From NCBI GenBank assembly GCA_016711875.1, contig JADJSD010000001.1, forward strand, positions 620,001 through 684,000: a stretch of DNA of 64,000 bases, given 5' to 3'. The position numbers and the translations under genes were made by a program. The DNA is from Betaproteobacteria bacterium. GTDB lineage: Bacteria > Pseudomonadota > Gammaproteobacteria > Burkholderiales > Usitatibacteraceae. Positions 37,006 to 46,013 of this stretch are shown here, in pieces (within the stretch, counting starts at the first letter, position 1; the number at the start of each line of letters is the position of its first letter). Below the pieces are notes generated by a model. It ran no database searches, had not been told where the DNA came from, and worked only from the letters and a program-made list of their open reading frames with translations.

Positions 37006-39420
37006 CTACGGCGCGGGCATCCCGGAGCCCCGGGCCCGATAACCACTCGCCAGTTCGACCAGGCGCGGCTTGATCCGGCCGACGATCGCGTCCCAGTCGA
37101 ATTCCTCCTCGACGCGGCGGCGCGCGTTCTGCGCGCGTTCGCGCGCGGCCGCCGCCCCCTCGCCCAGCACGTCCCGGATCGCCGCCGGGAAATCGGCGAT
37201 CTCGCACACCCGGGCGCTGCGCTCGTCCTCGAGCGCGAGGCCCCGCCCGCCCACCGGGGACGTCACGACGGGCATCCCGCAGGCGAAGTAGTCGAGCATC
37301 TTGAGGTTCGTGCCCGAGCCGTTCAGCATGGGGTTGAGCGCCACGTCGAAGGCCTGCAGGCACAGGCCGCGCGTGATGTCGTCCACCTCGCCCAGGAAGA
37401 GCACGTTCGCCGGCTTGAAGGCCGGGTCGAACGCGTAGCAGACGTTGCCCATCACCGCGAACACGACGTCGGGCATCTGCGCGGAATACTCGAAGATGCG
37501 CTGCACGGCCTCGATGTTGGGCCAGTGGCCGCTGCCCATGAAGAACGTGACGGGGGTGCCGGCGAAGCCGAGCCTCGCCTTGAGCGCCTCGCGCTCCTGC
37601 GGCGGCGTGAAGGCGATGCGCCACGCGTCGGTGCCGTTGGGCACGTCGAGGAAGCGATCGGCCGGCAGGCCGAAGGCCCCGGCGATCTCGCCGGCATCCT
37701 GGGCCGAGGCGCACAGGATCACGTCCGAGCCGCGAACGCATTCCTCCTCCACGCGATGCACGGATTCCAGCAGCGCCTCGCCGTCCGGCTTGCCTTCCAG
37801 GAGCTTCTGCTTGAGCTTGTGTTCGTAGTCCTGCGCCTCGTACCAGATGGGCAGGCCGAGCTGCCGCAGGGCCGGATACAGGTAGGGGTGCGAGGCGACG
37901 CCCACCGTGGTGTCCGCGCCCTCCCGCGCGAGCACCTCCACCAGCCGCGGCGTGAGCGCGTAGAGATCCGGCATGACGATGTCGGTGACCGGGTAGCCGA
38001 TCTTCTGCGCGACCTCGACCTCGCGCCGCTCGTGCTCGCGGGACCGCGGAACGCGGATCTCGCGCACGCCCGGGGCGATCTCGCCCTCGAACGCCGGCTC
38101 GTCGGGATGGCAGACGCTCACGATGGTGGTCTCGAACTCGGGCGCGAGCGCGCGGTAGATGTGGAACGAGCGGCTCGCCCCGCCCATGCGAGGCGGATAG
38201 ATCGGGTAGGTGCTCGTGACGAGGAGCTTGTGGCGCGCGGGGCCGGACGCGCGGGCGGCACGCGCCGGGATATCGAGGAGGACCTGCGCGACCCGCTCCC
38301 ACGTGATGGCCTGCGCGTCCTTCGCGGCCTGCTCGCCCATCCGCGCCGAGAGCCCCGGCTCGTCCACGAAACGCTGCATCGCGGCGGCGAGCGCATCCGC
38401 GGTGCTCTCGACCACGAAGCCGCTCTCGCCGTCGCGCACCAGCTCGCAGGGGCCGCCCGAATCCGAAAACGTGATGACGGGCTTGGCGCACTGCATCGCC
38501 TCGACGGCGATGAGCCCGTAGTCCTCCTGCCACGGCACGAAGGGCACGGCGAGCGCGTTGCCGTAGTGCTCCCGCACCTGCGCGTCGCTCTGGTAGCCCG
38601 CGAAGACGATGCGCGGGTCGCCCGCGGCCTTCTCGCGAAGGCTCGCCTCCGCCGGGCCGGAGCCGCCGATGACCAGGGGCACGTCGCCGCGCACCTTGCG
38701 CATCGCCTCGACGATCACGTCCACGCGCTTCGGCCCGTCGAGCCGGCTGACGGTGTAGAAGTGATCCGTGCCGCGCCCCGGCGCCATGGCCCGGTGGGGC
38801 GGCGGATACGCCACGGCGACCTCCGTGCCCGCGGGAAAGTAGCCGGGCCGCCCGGCCACCGTGCGCGAGATGGCGGCGTAGTGGCAGATGGCCCGTGGCG
38901 ACAGCGCGATGCCGTCGAGCCAATGCACGATCTCGCGGGCGAGGGGGCCGGGAAACGCGAGCAGGCTTTCCTTGTCCACGCCGCCCGACACCAGCTCGTT
39001 CCAGCGCCCGAAGAATTCCGGCACCGCCGAGCGGGCGCCTTCGCCGCGCCGCATGAATTCGCGCAGCGCGTTCACCGCGGGATGCGCGGCGAGGGCCGGC
39101 GGCAGCTCGACGGAGCCCGGATAGCAGTCGTAGAGGCCGCGCAGGCGATGCAGCATGTAGCAGACGTGCCGCGGATGGTCGACCATCCACGCCGGGTACT
39201 TGCCGGAGATGACGAGATCGAACGACTTGAGGTCGAGTTGCGAGAAGGCCTCGTAGCCGCGCAGGAGCGAGACGAGGTCGTGCTCGGGCGTCGGCAGCTT
39301 GATGATCTCGCACTGGTGCGGCGTGTGCTCGTTCAGGTGCGAGGCGAGCCCCCACCAGAGCTTCTCGGCACCGCCCACCACGTACGGGATCGCGCAGGGC
39401 GCGACGATCGCGATCTTCAC
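37006..39420 (-). CDS. Two-headed GT4-type glycosyltransferase
   Basis: 804 residues from ATG 39420. Two complete GT-B glycosyltransferases are joined. The N-terminal half (1-395) starts MKIAIVAPCAIPYVVGGAEK and has the donor-site pattern VSRLDGPKRVDVIVEAMRKV and EAMQCAKPVITFSDSGGP. The C-terminal half (about 400-804) starts LLVTSTYPIYPPRMGGASRS and carries NIEAVQRIFEY, NPMLNGSGTNLKMLDYFACG and MPVVTSPVGGRG. GT4 enzymes transfer a sugar from a nucleotide donor to a growing glycan in the cytoplasm. The fusion suggests two successive linkages made by one protein. Seven bases separate it from the DUF4214 gene upstream. Confidence 0.92.
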   Translation of the reverse strand: MKIAIVAPCAIPYVVGGAEKLWWGLASHLNEHTPHQCEIIKLPTPEHDLVSLLRGYEAFSQLDLKSFDLVISGKYPAWMVDHPRHVCYMLHRLRGLYDCYPGSVELPPALAAHPAVNALREFMRRGEGARSAVPEFFGRWNELVSGGVDKESLLAFPGPLAREIVHWLDGIALSPRAICHYAAISRTVAGRPGYFPAGTEVAVAYPPPHRAMAPGRGTDHFYTVSRLDGPKRVDVIVEAMRKVRGDVPLVIGGSGPAEASLREKAAGDPRIVFAGYQSDAQVREHYGNALAVPFVPWQEDYGLIAVEAMQCAKPVITFSDSGGPCELVRDGESGFVVESTADALAAAMQRFVDEPGLSARMGEQAAKDAQAITWERVAQVLLDIPARAARASGPARHKLLVTSTYPIYPPRMGGASRSFHIYRALAPEFETTIVSVCHPDEPAFEGEIAPGVREIRVPRSREHERREVEVAQKIGYPVTDIVMPDLYALTPRLVEVLAREGADTTVGVASHPYLYPALRQLGLPIWYEAQDYEHKLKQKLLEGKPDGEALLESVHRVEEECVRGSDVILCASAQDAGEIAGAFGLPADRFLDVPNGTDAWRIAFTPPQEREALKARLGFAGTPVTFFMGSGHWPNIEAVQRIFEYSAQMPDVVFAVMGNVCYAFDPAFKPANVLFLGEVDDITRGLCLQAFDVALNPMLNGSGTNLKMLDYFACGMPVVTSPVGGRGLALEDERSARVCEIADFPAAIRDVLGEGAAAARERAQNARRRVEEEFDWDAIVGRIKPRLVELASGYRARGSGMPAP

Positions 39421-39427
39421 GCGGTGG

Positions 39428-39976
39428 TCACCGCTTCATCCAGGTGCCGGTGGCGAAGGCAGCCGCCTCGAGGGCCGAGCGATCCTGCCAATGGGCCGGC
39501 AGGCGCAGGATCCGCGCCGCCACGGCCGCGACGGGACCCAGCACGGGCACGCGGTAGAAGGTCGCGACGAGGCTCGCCAGCACCACGCCCTTCACCGCGA
39601 CGCCACGGCGTCGCGCTTCCGGTGACAGCGCGAAGCGTCCGAGCACCTCCATGCGCGTGAGGCGACCGGCGAGGAGCTGGCGCTGGTAATGGGCGGCGCC
39701 CGCGGGATCCGGATTGCGGCCGAGGAAATGGCGGTACGTCTCCCACAGGAACACGTCGAGGGGCAGCGCGAGGAAGTCGGCGGCATGCTGGAGTTCCACG
39801 ACGCCCAGCCCGTGGGACGAGGCGGGCGCGGCCGCCGATGCGCCGGTCGCGTACCCGCCGACACCCGCCTTGCTGCCCCGCGCCTTGGCTTCGGCGCGGA
39901 TGGATTCGAGGATCCGGTCGATGTCTTGGGGAGTGAGGGAGGACAAGTCGGCGGCGCGCGGTGGGTGAGGCGTCAT
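39428..39976 (-). CDS. DUF4214 protein in the glycosyltransferase cluster
   Basis: 182 residues from ATG 39976 (gaaggtaag before it). There is no signal peptide. Residues 1-60 are a variable, Ala-rich segment (LTPQDIDRILESIRAEAK is helical). A DUF4214 repeat lies at about 75-120 (ETYRHFLGRNPDPAGAAHY, RLTRMEVLGRFALSPEARRR). The last 50 residues contain a hydrophobic stretch (VVLASLVATFYRVPVLGPVAAVAARIL) that may be a membrane or amphipathic segment. It lies between two glycosyltransferase genes (gaps of 38 and 7 bases). It may help position glycosyltransferases or bind the glycan; this is inference. Confidence 0.82.
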   Translation of the reverse strand: MTPHPPRAADLSSLTPQDIDRILESIRAEAKARGSKAGVGGYATGASAAAPASSHGLGVVELQHAADFLALPLDVFLWETYRHFLGRNPDPAGAAHYQRQLLAGRLTRMEVLGRFALSPEARRRGVAVKGVVLASLVATFYRVPVLGPVAAVAARILRLPAHWQDRSALEAAAFATGTWMKR

Positions 39977-40014
39977 CTTACCTTCGGGCCATGCTGCACC
40001 GCCACAATTTCCCG

Positions 40015-41040
40015 CTAGGCGAGCAGCCGGTCCACGACCGATCCCCAGCCCGGAATGAGCTTGGCGTACCGGTCCCTGCCCGCGCGGCCCAGGCGCGCCG
40101 CGAGGCCGGGCTGGGCGAGCAGGTCCGAAACCGCCCCGGCGATGGCCGCCGGGTCCGGCGGCACGACGCGGCCGGTCTCGCCGTCGATCACGAACTCGAG
40201 CGGGCCGCCCGAGTCGGTGCAGGTGATCACGGGCTTGCCCGAGAGCATCGCCTCGAGCGTGATGTAGCCGAGGTCCTCGTCGAGCGGCGTGAAGCACACC
40301 GCGGACGCGTTGGCGTAGAGCGCCGCGAGTTCGTCCGTGCCGATGCGCCCGGTGAAGCGCACGCGATCGGCGACGCCCAGCTTCGCCGCGAGCTCGCGCA
40401 TCGCATGGGACTGGCCGCCCTCGCCCGCGAGCACCGCGAAGCCGCGGCCGCGCACGTGCTGCATCGCGCGCACCAGCAGTTCCTGGCGCTTCACGCTCTC
40501 GATGCGGCTGGGAAAGAGTACATAGGGCTCGAATCGCCCGGCGTAGCAACGATCCGCCGCGGGCGGCGGATGGTAGAGCGGCTCCGAGGACAAGCCGACC
40601 GAATCCGAAAGACGCTCGGTGACGCGGCGGGAGATCGTGAAACGGCCCTCGATCGCGGCGAGGTGGCGCCGGTCGAAGTCGTGCACGCGTTCGCGCAGCG
40701 CCCGCTCCTCGGGGCTCGCGCGGGCTTCGTCGAAGAGGTCGTAGCACGCGCGGTGCTGGTGGAGCATCCACGCGACCTTCGACGGGTGGCGCAGGCCGTA
40801 CGAGGGGAACATGAGGCAGATCACGCGATCCGGCTCGTAGTAGTTGAGGTGCGTGTAGTCCTCTTCCTCCCAGACGCGCATCGAGCGCTCGACTTGCGCG
40901 GGCGGGCCGAACCGGAAGGGCAGGGTCACCGTCTGCACGGGTATGTCCCGCGCGGCGATCGCGCGGTGCAGGCCCTCGGCCAGCAGGATGGCGCCGCCCG
41001 TGATGAACGGGACCTGCACGGTGGCGATGGCGACTCTCAT
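40015..41040 (-). CDS. GT4-type glycosyltransferase
   Basis: 341 residues from ATG 41040. GT-B fold: N-terminal MRVAIATVQVPFITGGAIL, C-terminal donor domain with LFPSRIESVKRQELLVRAM, VLAGEGG, RVRFTGRIGTDELAALYANA, FTPLDEDLGYITLEAMLSGK and PVITCTDSGGPLEFV. The E(x7)E-like acid pair (DEDLGYITLEAM) is present. Cytoplasmic glycan assembly is expected; donor and acceptor are unknown. It is the first gene of a leftward group that continues with 39428-39976 and 37006-39420, and is divergent from 41081-41761 with a 40-base gap. Confidence 0.92.
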   Translation of the reverse strand: MRVAIATVQVPFITGGAILLAEGLHRAIAARDIPVQTVTLPFRFGPPAQVERSMRVWEEEDYTHLNYYEPDRVICLMFPSYGLRHPSKVAWMLHQHRACYDLFDEARASPEERALRERVHDFDRRHLAAIEGRFTISRRVTERLSDSVGLSSEPLYHPPPAADRCYAGRFEPYVLFPSRIESVKRQELLVRAMQHVRGRGFAVLAGEGGQSHAMRELAAKLGVADRVRFTGRIGTDELAALYANASAVCFTPLDEDLGYITLEAMLSGKPVITCTDSGGPLEFVIDGETGRVVPPDPAAIAGAVSDLLAQPGLAARLGRAGRDRYAKLIPGWGSVVDRLLA

Positions 41041-41080
41041 GGGGGATAATCTTACCGTGCCACAGAGCGAAGGATCGCCC

Positions 41081-41761
41081 ATGGATGTCGATGCCCTCGT
41101 GGCCCGCGCGCGTGACGAGGTCGCCGCACGCCGCACGTTCGCCGCGCGGATGTCCGCATCGGACAAGCCTCTCGAACCGCGGCTGCGCGATTGCGCCGCA
41201 GCCGTCGCGGCCGCCACCGAACCCGAAACGCCCGCGAACGCCGCGAGCGCCGAGGCGCTCATGCCGCTCTCGGGGCACGCGTTCGTCGCGCTGGCCTACC
41301 GCGCCGTGCTGGGCCGCGAGGCCGACGCGGCGGGGCTCGACTACCACGCCGGGGCGCTGCGCGAAGGCCGCATGACGCGCGCCGACCTCCTGCTCACGCT
41401 CGCCGAATCCGCCGAGGGCCGCGCGCGGCCGCAGCCCCTGCCCGGTCTCGACGTCCTCGGCCGCCGGCGCGCGAGGCACGCCGGGATGATGGGGCGCTGG
41501 TGGGCGATCGTCGACTTCCTCCGCGAAGGCCCTGCGATGCGCCGCCTCGCCGAAAGACGGGAGCACGAGGCGGCCGAGCGCGAGCGCCGGCAGGCCGCGG
41601 CCATCGCGGCCGTGGCTGCCACGCTCGAAGACCTGCACGCCCAGGTGCGCTCGCTGGACGAATCGAAGGCGCCGCGCGAGCCGAGCGTCCACCTGGCGAT
41701 GCTCGTGGCGTCGCTGCAGTCGCGCGTCAAGGAACTCCAGGAAGCCGCCGAAGCGAAATGA
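41081..41761 (+). CDS. DUF4214 protein with C-terminal coiled coil
   Basis: 226 residues from ATG 41081; GTG 41057 is an in-frame alternative. There is no signal peptide. One DUF4214 repeat lies at about residues 65-120 (LAYRAVLGREADAAGLDYH, GRMTRADLLLTLAESAEGR). The C-terminal third is a long charged helix (RRLAERREHEAAERERRQ onward) predicted to be a coiled coil. Its stop overlaps the start of the glycosyltransferase at 41758 (ATGA), so the two are translationally coupled. It resembles 39428-39976 in pairing DUF4214 with a glycosyltransferase gene; a shared scaffold role is inference. Confidence 0.83.
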   Translation: MDVDALVARARDEVAARRTFAARMSASDKPLEPRLRDCAAAVAAATEPETPANAASAEALMPLSGHAFVALAYRAVLGREADAAGLDYHAGALREGRMTRADLLLTLAESAEGRARPQPLPGLDVLGRRRARHAGMMGRWWAIVDFLREGPAMRRLAERREHEAAERERRQAAAIAAVAATLEDLHAQVRSLDESKAPREPSVHLAMLVASLQSRVKELQEAAEAK

Positions 41762-42879
41762 CCTCTTCCGGGCTTCGGGTGGCCCTCGCGCACCAGACGG
41801 TGCGCGGCGGGGACGCCATCGGCAACGACGTGCTGGGCATGTACCGCGCGCTGGAGGCGGACGGCTTCCGCCCGGCGATCCTGTGCGAGCGCTACGAGCC
41901 GCCGCCGGGCCCGGCGCTCGACGCGCGCGTCGGCCCATTGCCGCAGGCGCACATGGGCGATTTCGACGCCCTCGTCTACCACCACAGCATCTACTGGCCC
42001 ATGGGCGACGGCGTCTTCGCCGACATGCGCGGCCCGCGCATCGTGAAGTTCCACAACGTGACGCCGATGGAGTTCTTCCTGGGCTACTCGGAGAGCTACG
42101 CCTACGCCTGCCGCGAGGGGCGCCACCAGACGCACCGGCTCTTCGCCTCGGGCCGCGTCACCCGCTGGCAGGCCGACTCGACGTTCAACGCCGACGAGCT
42201 GCGCGCCTGGGGCGAGGACGCCGCGCGCATCGACATCGTGCCGCCCTTCACGCGCGCGCCGGACCTGCTCCCGACACCGCGCAATTCGCCGGCGGGAGGC
42301 ATCCGCCCGGTGATCGCCGTCCACGTGGCGCGCGTGGCGCCCAACAAGGGCTACGCCGACGCCCTGCGGATGGCCGGCGCCTGGCGCACGCTCGTGCCCG
42401 AACTGCCGCTCGAGCTGCGCTTCGTGGGCGGGCGCGATCCGCTTCTCGCGACCTATCGCGAGGAAATCGACGCGCTCGAGGCCTCGCTTGGACTTCAGGG
42501 CAGCGTGCGGTGGATCGAATCGCCCTCCGACGAGGCGCTCGACGCGATCCTGCGCGGCGCGGACGTGTACCTGAACTTCTCCCGGCACGAGGGCTTCTGC
42601 GTGCCGCTGGTGGAGTCGCAGGCGCTCGGCCTGCCCACGGTGTCCTATGACGCGGGCGCCGTGCGCGAGACGGCCGGCGCCGGCCAGGTCGTGCTGCCGG
42701 CGTGCTCCACGCCGGAGGATTTCGAGACGCTCGCCGGCGTGGTGCACGCGGTGGCGACATCGGGGCTGCTTCGCGCGAGGATCGCCGACGCCGGCGAGCA
42801 GAACGTGCGGTCGCGGTTCACGCGCGAGCGCACGGCCTCGACCTTCGTCGCCTCCCTGCGGCGGGCGCTCGGCGGCTAG
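41758..42879 (+). CDS. GT4-type glycosyltransferase
   Basis: 373 residues. GT-B fold with RVALAHQTVRGGDAIGNDV at the N-terminus, a donor domain VIAVHVARVAPNKGYADAL, ELRFVGGRDPLL, GSVRWIESPSDEALDAILRG, DVYLNFSRHEGFCVPLVESQ and LGLPTVSYDAGAVRE. The E(x7)E motif is HEGFCVPLVE. It is closely related in layout to 47365-48519 (both have FHNVTPxEF/D and HEGFCVP motifs), so they may use similar donors. It starts inside the last codons of the DUF4214 gene upstream. Its TAG stop shares the bases CTAG with the stop of the convergent gene at 42876. Confidence 0.92.
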   Translation: MTSSGLRVALAHQTVRGGDAIGNDVLGMYRALEADGFRPAILCERYEPPPGPALDARVGPLPQAHMGDFDALVYHHSIYWPMGDGVFADMRGPRIVKFHNVTPMEFFLGYSESYAYACREGRHQTHRLFASGRVTRWQADSTFNADELRAWGEDAARIDIVPPFTRAPDLLPTPRNSPAGGIRPVIAVHVARVAPNKGYADALRMAGAWRTLVPELPLELRFVGGRDPLLATYREEIDALEASLGLQGSVRWIESPSDEALDAILRGADVYLNFSRHEGFCVPLVESQALGLPTVSYDAGAVRETAGAGQVVLPACSTPEDFETLAGVVHAVATSGLLRARIADAGEQNVRSRFTRERTASTFVASLRRALGG

Positions 42880-45056
42880 CGGATGCCCAGCTTCGCCTTG
42901 ATGACGGAAAGCTCGCGCTCGAGGTTCCCGATCTTCCGGTCGCGTTCCTCGATCATCTGGTGCAGGCCCTTGATCGCCGCGAGGGCCACGCCGTCCGAGT
43001 CCACGCTGCTGATCGTCCTGTCGCTGTCGCCCAGGCCGAACGCCCTGCGGAAATCCTGGGCGGTCGGGCCCATGTGCGTGGCACCCGAGACCTCCGAGGT
43101 GTAGCGCCACGTGTAGAGGGGCATGGACGCGACCTTGGCGAGCACGGCGCGCGGGTTCACGGCCGCGAGGTCCTTCTTCGCCGCGCGGTCGGAAAGGCTG
43201 GACCAGGATCCCGAGCCGGCCACGACCCTCACCCCGGCCAGGTCGGCGCCCGCGCCGTCGATGGCCGTGACGAACTTGACGCCGCCGGTCGCGCGCGCGA
43301 CGAACTGGTTGCCGAATTCCGGCGCGAAGTCGAAGTCGTTGCCGTCCGCGAAGACGAACGTGCCGTTGCGAACGAGGGCGCCGGCGATCGACTTGGCGCG
43401 GCGCCCGGCGACGAAGCTGTAATCGCCCCGCGCCGTGTTGTTGAGGCCGCCCGCCACGAACGCGTTCAGGCCCGAGGCGACATTGCCCTGGCCACCGCCC
43501 ACGGCCGCGTAGTTGCCCGTGGCGGTATTGCCCAGCCCGCCGAGCACGGCGGAATTGATCCCGGATGCCGTGTTGCTCTGGCCACCGGGCACTGCGGCGT
43601 GATTGCCCGAACCGGCGTTGCTCTGCCCGCCGCCGACCGCGGCGTAACTGCCGGCCGTCACGTTGAACAGCCCGCCCAGGATGGAGGATCCCGGCCCGGA
43701 GGCGTTGTTGCCGTTGCCGCCGCCGACCGTGGTTTCGAAGCTCCCCACGCTGTTGCTCAGGCCCCCGCCGATGAACCCCCAGTCGGCACCCGATTGCGTC
43801 GTGTTCGCGCGGCCACCGGCGATGGTGCTGCCGGTCGCCTTGGCGAAATTGCCGATGCCGCCGCCGACGGTCGCGAAGGCCTTGTCGCCGCCCGACCCGG
43901 CGGCGTCGCCGGCCGTGTTGCCCACGCCGCCGGCGACGGTTCCCCAATCGTCGGTGACGCGATTCGCGCAGGTCGTTCCGCACGGCAGCACGAAGAAGCC
44001 GCCCGCAACGCTCGTGCCCGCCGCGCCGCCGCCGCCGATGGTGGCGCCGCTGCTCGCGGTGATGGCGTTCGCGGCGTATCCATTCGTGATGATCGGCGAC
44101 AGCGTGCCGGCGCCATAGTTGGAAGGCGAGGCGAAGTAGCCGACGGCCGAGATCGTGACCACCGCTTCGGCGGCCGTATAGAGGTTGAATTCCCTGTCGC
44201 CGGTGCAGGAGGACGTGCACAGGGGCACGATCGCCGCGCTGGTCACGACATTGGGCAGCTGCCCGGCCTGGTTCCGGTAGTAGCCCAGCGTCACGTTGTT
44301 GGGCAACGGCTGGCCGACGGGCCAGAGGTTCAGCCAGCCTTCGTCGGACGGGCTGACGACGGCCACCTGCACGGCGATGGCCGCGGCATTGGCCGGCAGG
44401 AGCGAAGCGCAGGCATTGTCGCCGCCCTGCGGCGCGAAGTCGGCGGCCCGTGCATCGAGCGCGGTCGTGCTTCCCGCCGCGAGCCGTCCCAGGGGGCTGG
44501 TGAACGTGTTGACGATCGGGCAGGGCACGATCGGCGTGTAGACGAGGTCCCCGGTGGGGCTTCCCAGGGCCTTGGACCCGAATGGGCCTGTCGTCCGGGT
44601 GCCGATGCTCATGGTCGGCGCATCGCGATCGATGACCGCCAGCACGCCCCGGGCGTCGGCCGCGAGGCTGGCGGCCAGCAACTCGTCGGCGCGCAGGCCG
44701 CGCAGGTCCTGGCGAAGCGTCTCGAGTTCGTCCAGGCCCGGGGAGAGCTTGAGGACGCCCCTCAGGGCGGCCCTGGCCGACGCGGTCGAAAAGCGCGAGA
44801 CGATGGCCTCGACAACGCTGTCGCGTGCCAGGTCGATGGCAAGCAGCGGGTCGGCCGGCGGGCGCAGGCCGTTGGCGACGGGAACACGTGGGGCATCGGC
44901 GGACGCTGGCGTGAGCGCGTGCGCGGGCAAGGCGAGCGCGACGGCGAGCGCCAGGGCGCCGCCGAGGACCGCGGGCCGCGTTGTCCGGGGAGCCGAATGG
45001 ACAGGGCGAAAGAACTTGCCGCGATGGGACGCGGGCGTGCGGTCGGGTGTCGCCAT
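42876..45056 (-). CDS. Secreted YadA-head-like repeat protein with S74 chaperone
   Basis: 726 residues from ATG 45056 with GGGGAG upstream. The signal region is long (about 1-47, with hydrophobic LGGALALAVALALPAHA). Residues 55-330 share a module with 56726-57757: LRGLRADELLAASLAADARG, then GDLVYTPIVPCPIVNTF and VVTISAVGYFASPS. Residues 335-560 are YadA-type head repeats (TVGGGIGNFAKATGSTIAGG, AVGGGQSNAGSGNHAAVPGG). The C-terminus is a peptidase S74 chaperone with dyad Ser622/Lys627 in LSDRAAKKDL and THMGPTAQDFRRAFGLG, ending in a coiled coil. No outer-membrane barrel anchor is present. It is probably an exported trimeric fibre whose chaperone cleaves itself off. It lies 141 bases after the polysaccharide export operon. 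Confidence 0.87.
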   Translation of the reverse strand: MATPDRTPASHRGKFFRPVHSAPRTTRPAVLGGALALAVALALPAHALTPASADAPRVPVANGLRPPADPLLAIDLARDSVVEAIVSRFSTASARAALRGVLKLSPGLDELETLRQDLRGLRADELLAASLAADARGVLAVIDRDAPTMSIGTRTTGPFGSKALGSPTGDLVYTPIVPCPIVNTFTSPLGRLAAGSTTALDARAADFAPQGGDNACASLLPANAAAIAVQVAVVSPSDEGWLNLWPVGQPLPNNVTLGYYRNQAGQLPNVVTSAAIVPLCTSSCTGDREFNLYTAAEAVVTISAVGYFASPSNYGAGTLSPIITNGYAANAITASSGATIGGGGAAGTSVAGGFFVLPCGTTCANRVTDDWGTVAGGVGNTAGDAAGSGGDKAFATVGGGIGNFAKATGSTIAGGRANTTQSGADWGFIGGGLSNSVGSFETTVGGGNGNNASGPGSSILGGLFNVTAGSYAAVGGGQSNAGSGNHAAVPGGQSNTASGINSAVLGGLGNTATGNYAAVGGGQGNVASGLNAFVAGGLNNTARGDYSFVAGRRAKSIAGALVRNGTFVFADGNDFDFAPEFGNQFVARATGGVKFVTAIDGAGADLAGVRVVAGSGSWSSLSDRAAKKDLAAVNPRAVLAKVASMPLYTWRYTSEVSGATHMGPTAQDFRRAFGLGDSDRTISSVDSDGVALAAIKGLHQMIEERDRKIGNLERELSVIKAKLGIR

Positions 45057-45197
45057 GGTGATACTCCCCTGGAAGATGGATCGGGCGGGCAAGCCGGGAC
45101 GATCGAATGGGCTGTCCTGGGGGTATGAACGGATACCGTTGCCGGAATGGGACAGGGACCGCGCGCCATGTTCCGTGCCCGGTCGCGCGACGCGTGC

Positions 45198-46013
45198 CTA
45201 GAGAACGTCCGCGAAGCCCTTTTCCAGGCGACGGTAGGTCGCCGAACCCAGGACCAGCGCCGCCACGGCCCACACCGCACACAGGCCGAGGTTCGCCCAG
45301 TCGAAGGGCACGCCGAGATCCAGGATCGCGAGCCGGTAGCCCTCGACGAAGCGGGTGATGGGGTTGAGCTCGAGCAGGAGGAAACGCGACCATGAGCCGC
45401 CGCCATCGATCACCAGCTGCGGCGGGTACAGGATCGGCGCCGTGAAGAAGGCGAGGTTCAGCACGATCGGCACCGCCTGCGCGAGGTCCGTCATGTAGAC
45501 CGACAGCGCCGCGACGAAGTAGGCGATGCCGATCGAGAACATCGCCAGCAGGACGAAGTAGACGGGCAGCGCGACAAGATGGACGTTGAGGCGGTGGCCG
45601 TTCACCAGCACGAGCAGGACGCCCAGGGCGACGACCACGAGGTGCGCGACCGTGGTCGACGAGCACATGGAGATCGGCAGCAGGCGATGGTCGAACTGCA
45701 GGTTGCGGATGAGCGACCGGTTCTCGCGGACGATGCTGGTGGCGCGGGCGATCACGTCGGACATGAAGAGCCAGGGCGCGAAGCCCAGGAAGTACAGCTC
45801 CGAGAAGGTGATCCCCTTGTAGAGCCCCGACATCGTGCCGCGCATGAGGATCGAGAAGATCAGCACGAACACCAGCGAGGAAAGCAGCGGCACGAAGAAC
45901 ACCCACAGGATGCCCAGGTGCGAGCCCGCGAACCGCGTGCGGATCTCGCGCTTCGCGAGGTCCAGGACGAGGCGTGCGCGGGCGGGCGTCCAGCGGCGAT
46001 CGATCGCGCTCAT
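45198..46013 (-). CDS. wzm: ABC transporter permease for polysaccharide export (Wzm type)
   Basis: 271 residues from ATG 46013, with ggagggg just upstream. ABC-2 type permease with six predicted membrane spans: ILWVFFVPLLSSLVFVLIF, LYFLGFAPWLFMSDVIARA, HLVVVALGVLLVLVN, YFVLLAMFSIGIAYFVAALS, VLNLAFFTAPILYPP and LGLCAVWAVAALVLGSA. The N-terminal helix (RLVLDLAKREIRTRFAGSHL) and the NPITRFVEGYR motif are typical of Wzm/KpsM/TagG families. It moves an undecaprenyl-linked glycan across the inner membrane. Its ATG overlaps the TGA of the ATPase gene, so the pair is coupled. Confidence 0.93.
   Translation of the reverse strand: MSAIDRRWTPARARLVLDLAKREIRTRFAGSHLGILWVFFVPLLSSLVFVLIFSILMRGTMSGLYKGITFSELYFLGFAPWLFMSDVIARATSIVRENRSLIRNLQFDHRLLPISMCSSTTVAHLVVVALGVLLVLVNGHRLNVHLVALPVYFVLLAMFSIGIAYFVAALSVYMTDLAQAVPIVLNLAFFTAPILYPPQLVIDGGGSWSRFLLLELNPITRFVEGYRLAILDLGVPFDWANLGLCAVWAVAALVLGSATYRRLEKGFADVL

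Noticed and set aside
25725..45056. Calling the two head-repeat proteins trimeric autotransporters.
   Set aside because: The YadA-like beta-barrel anchor is missing; the C-terminus is an S74 chaperone instead.
41341..45906. A 1,521-codon minus-strand open frame across the glycosyltransferase and fibre genes.
   Set aside because: It crosses genes of both strands and has no recognisable domain; it is a shadow of GC-biased codons.
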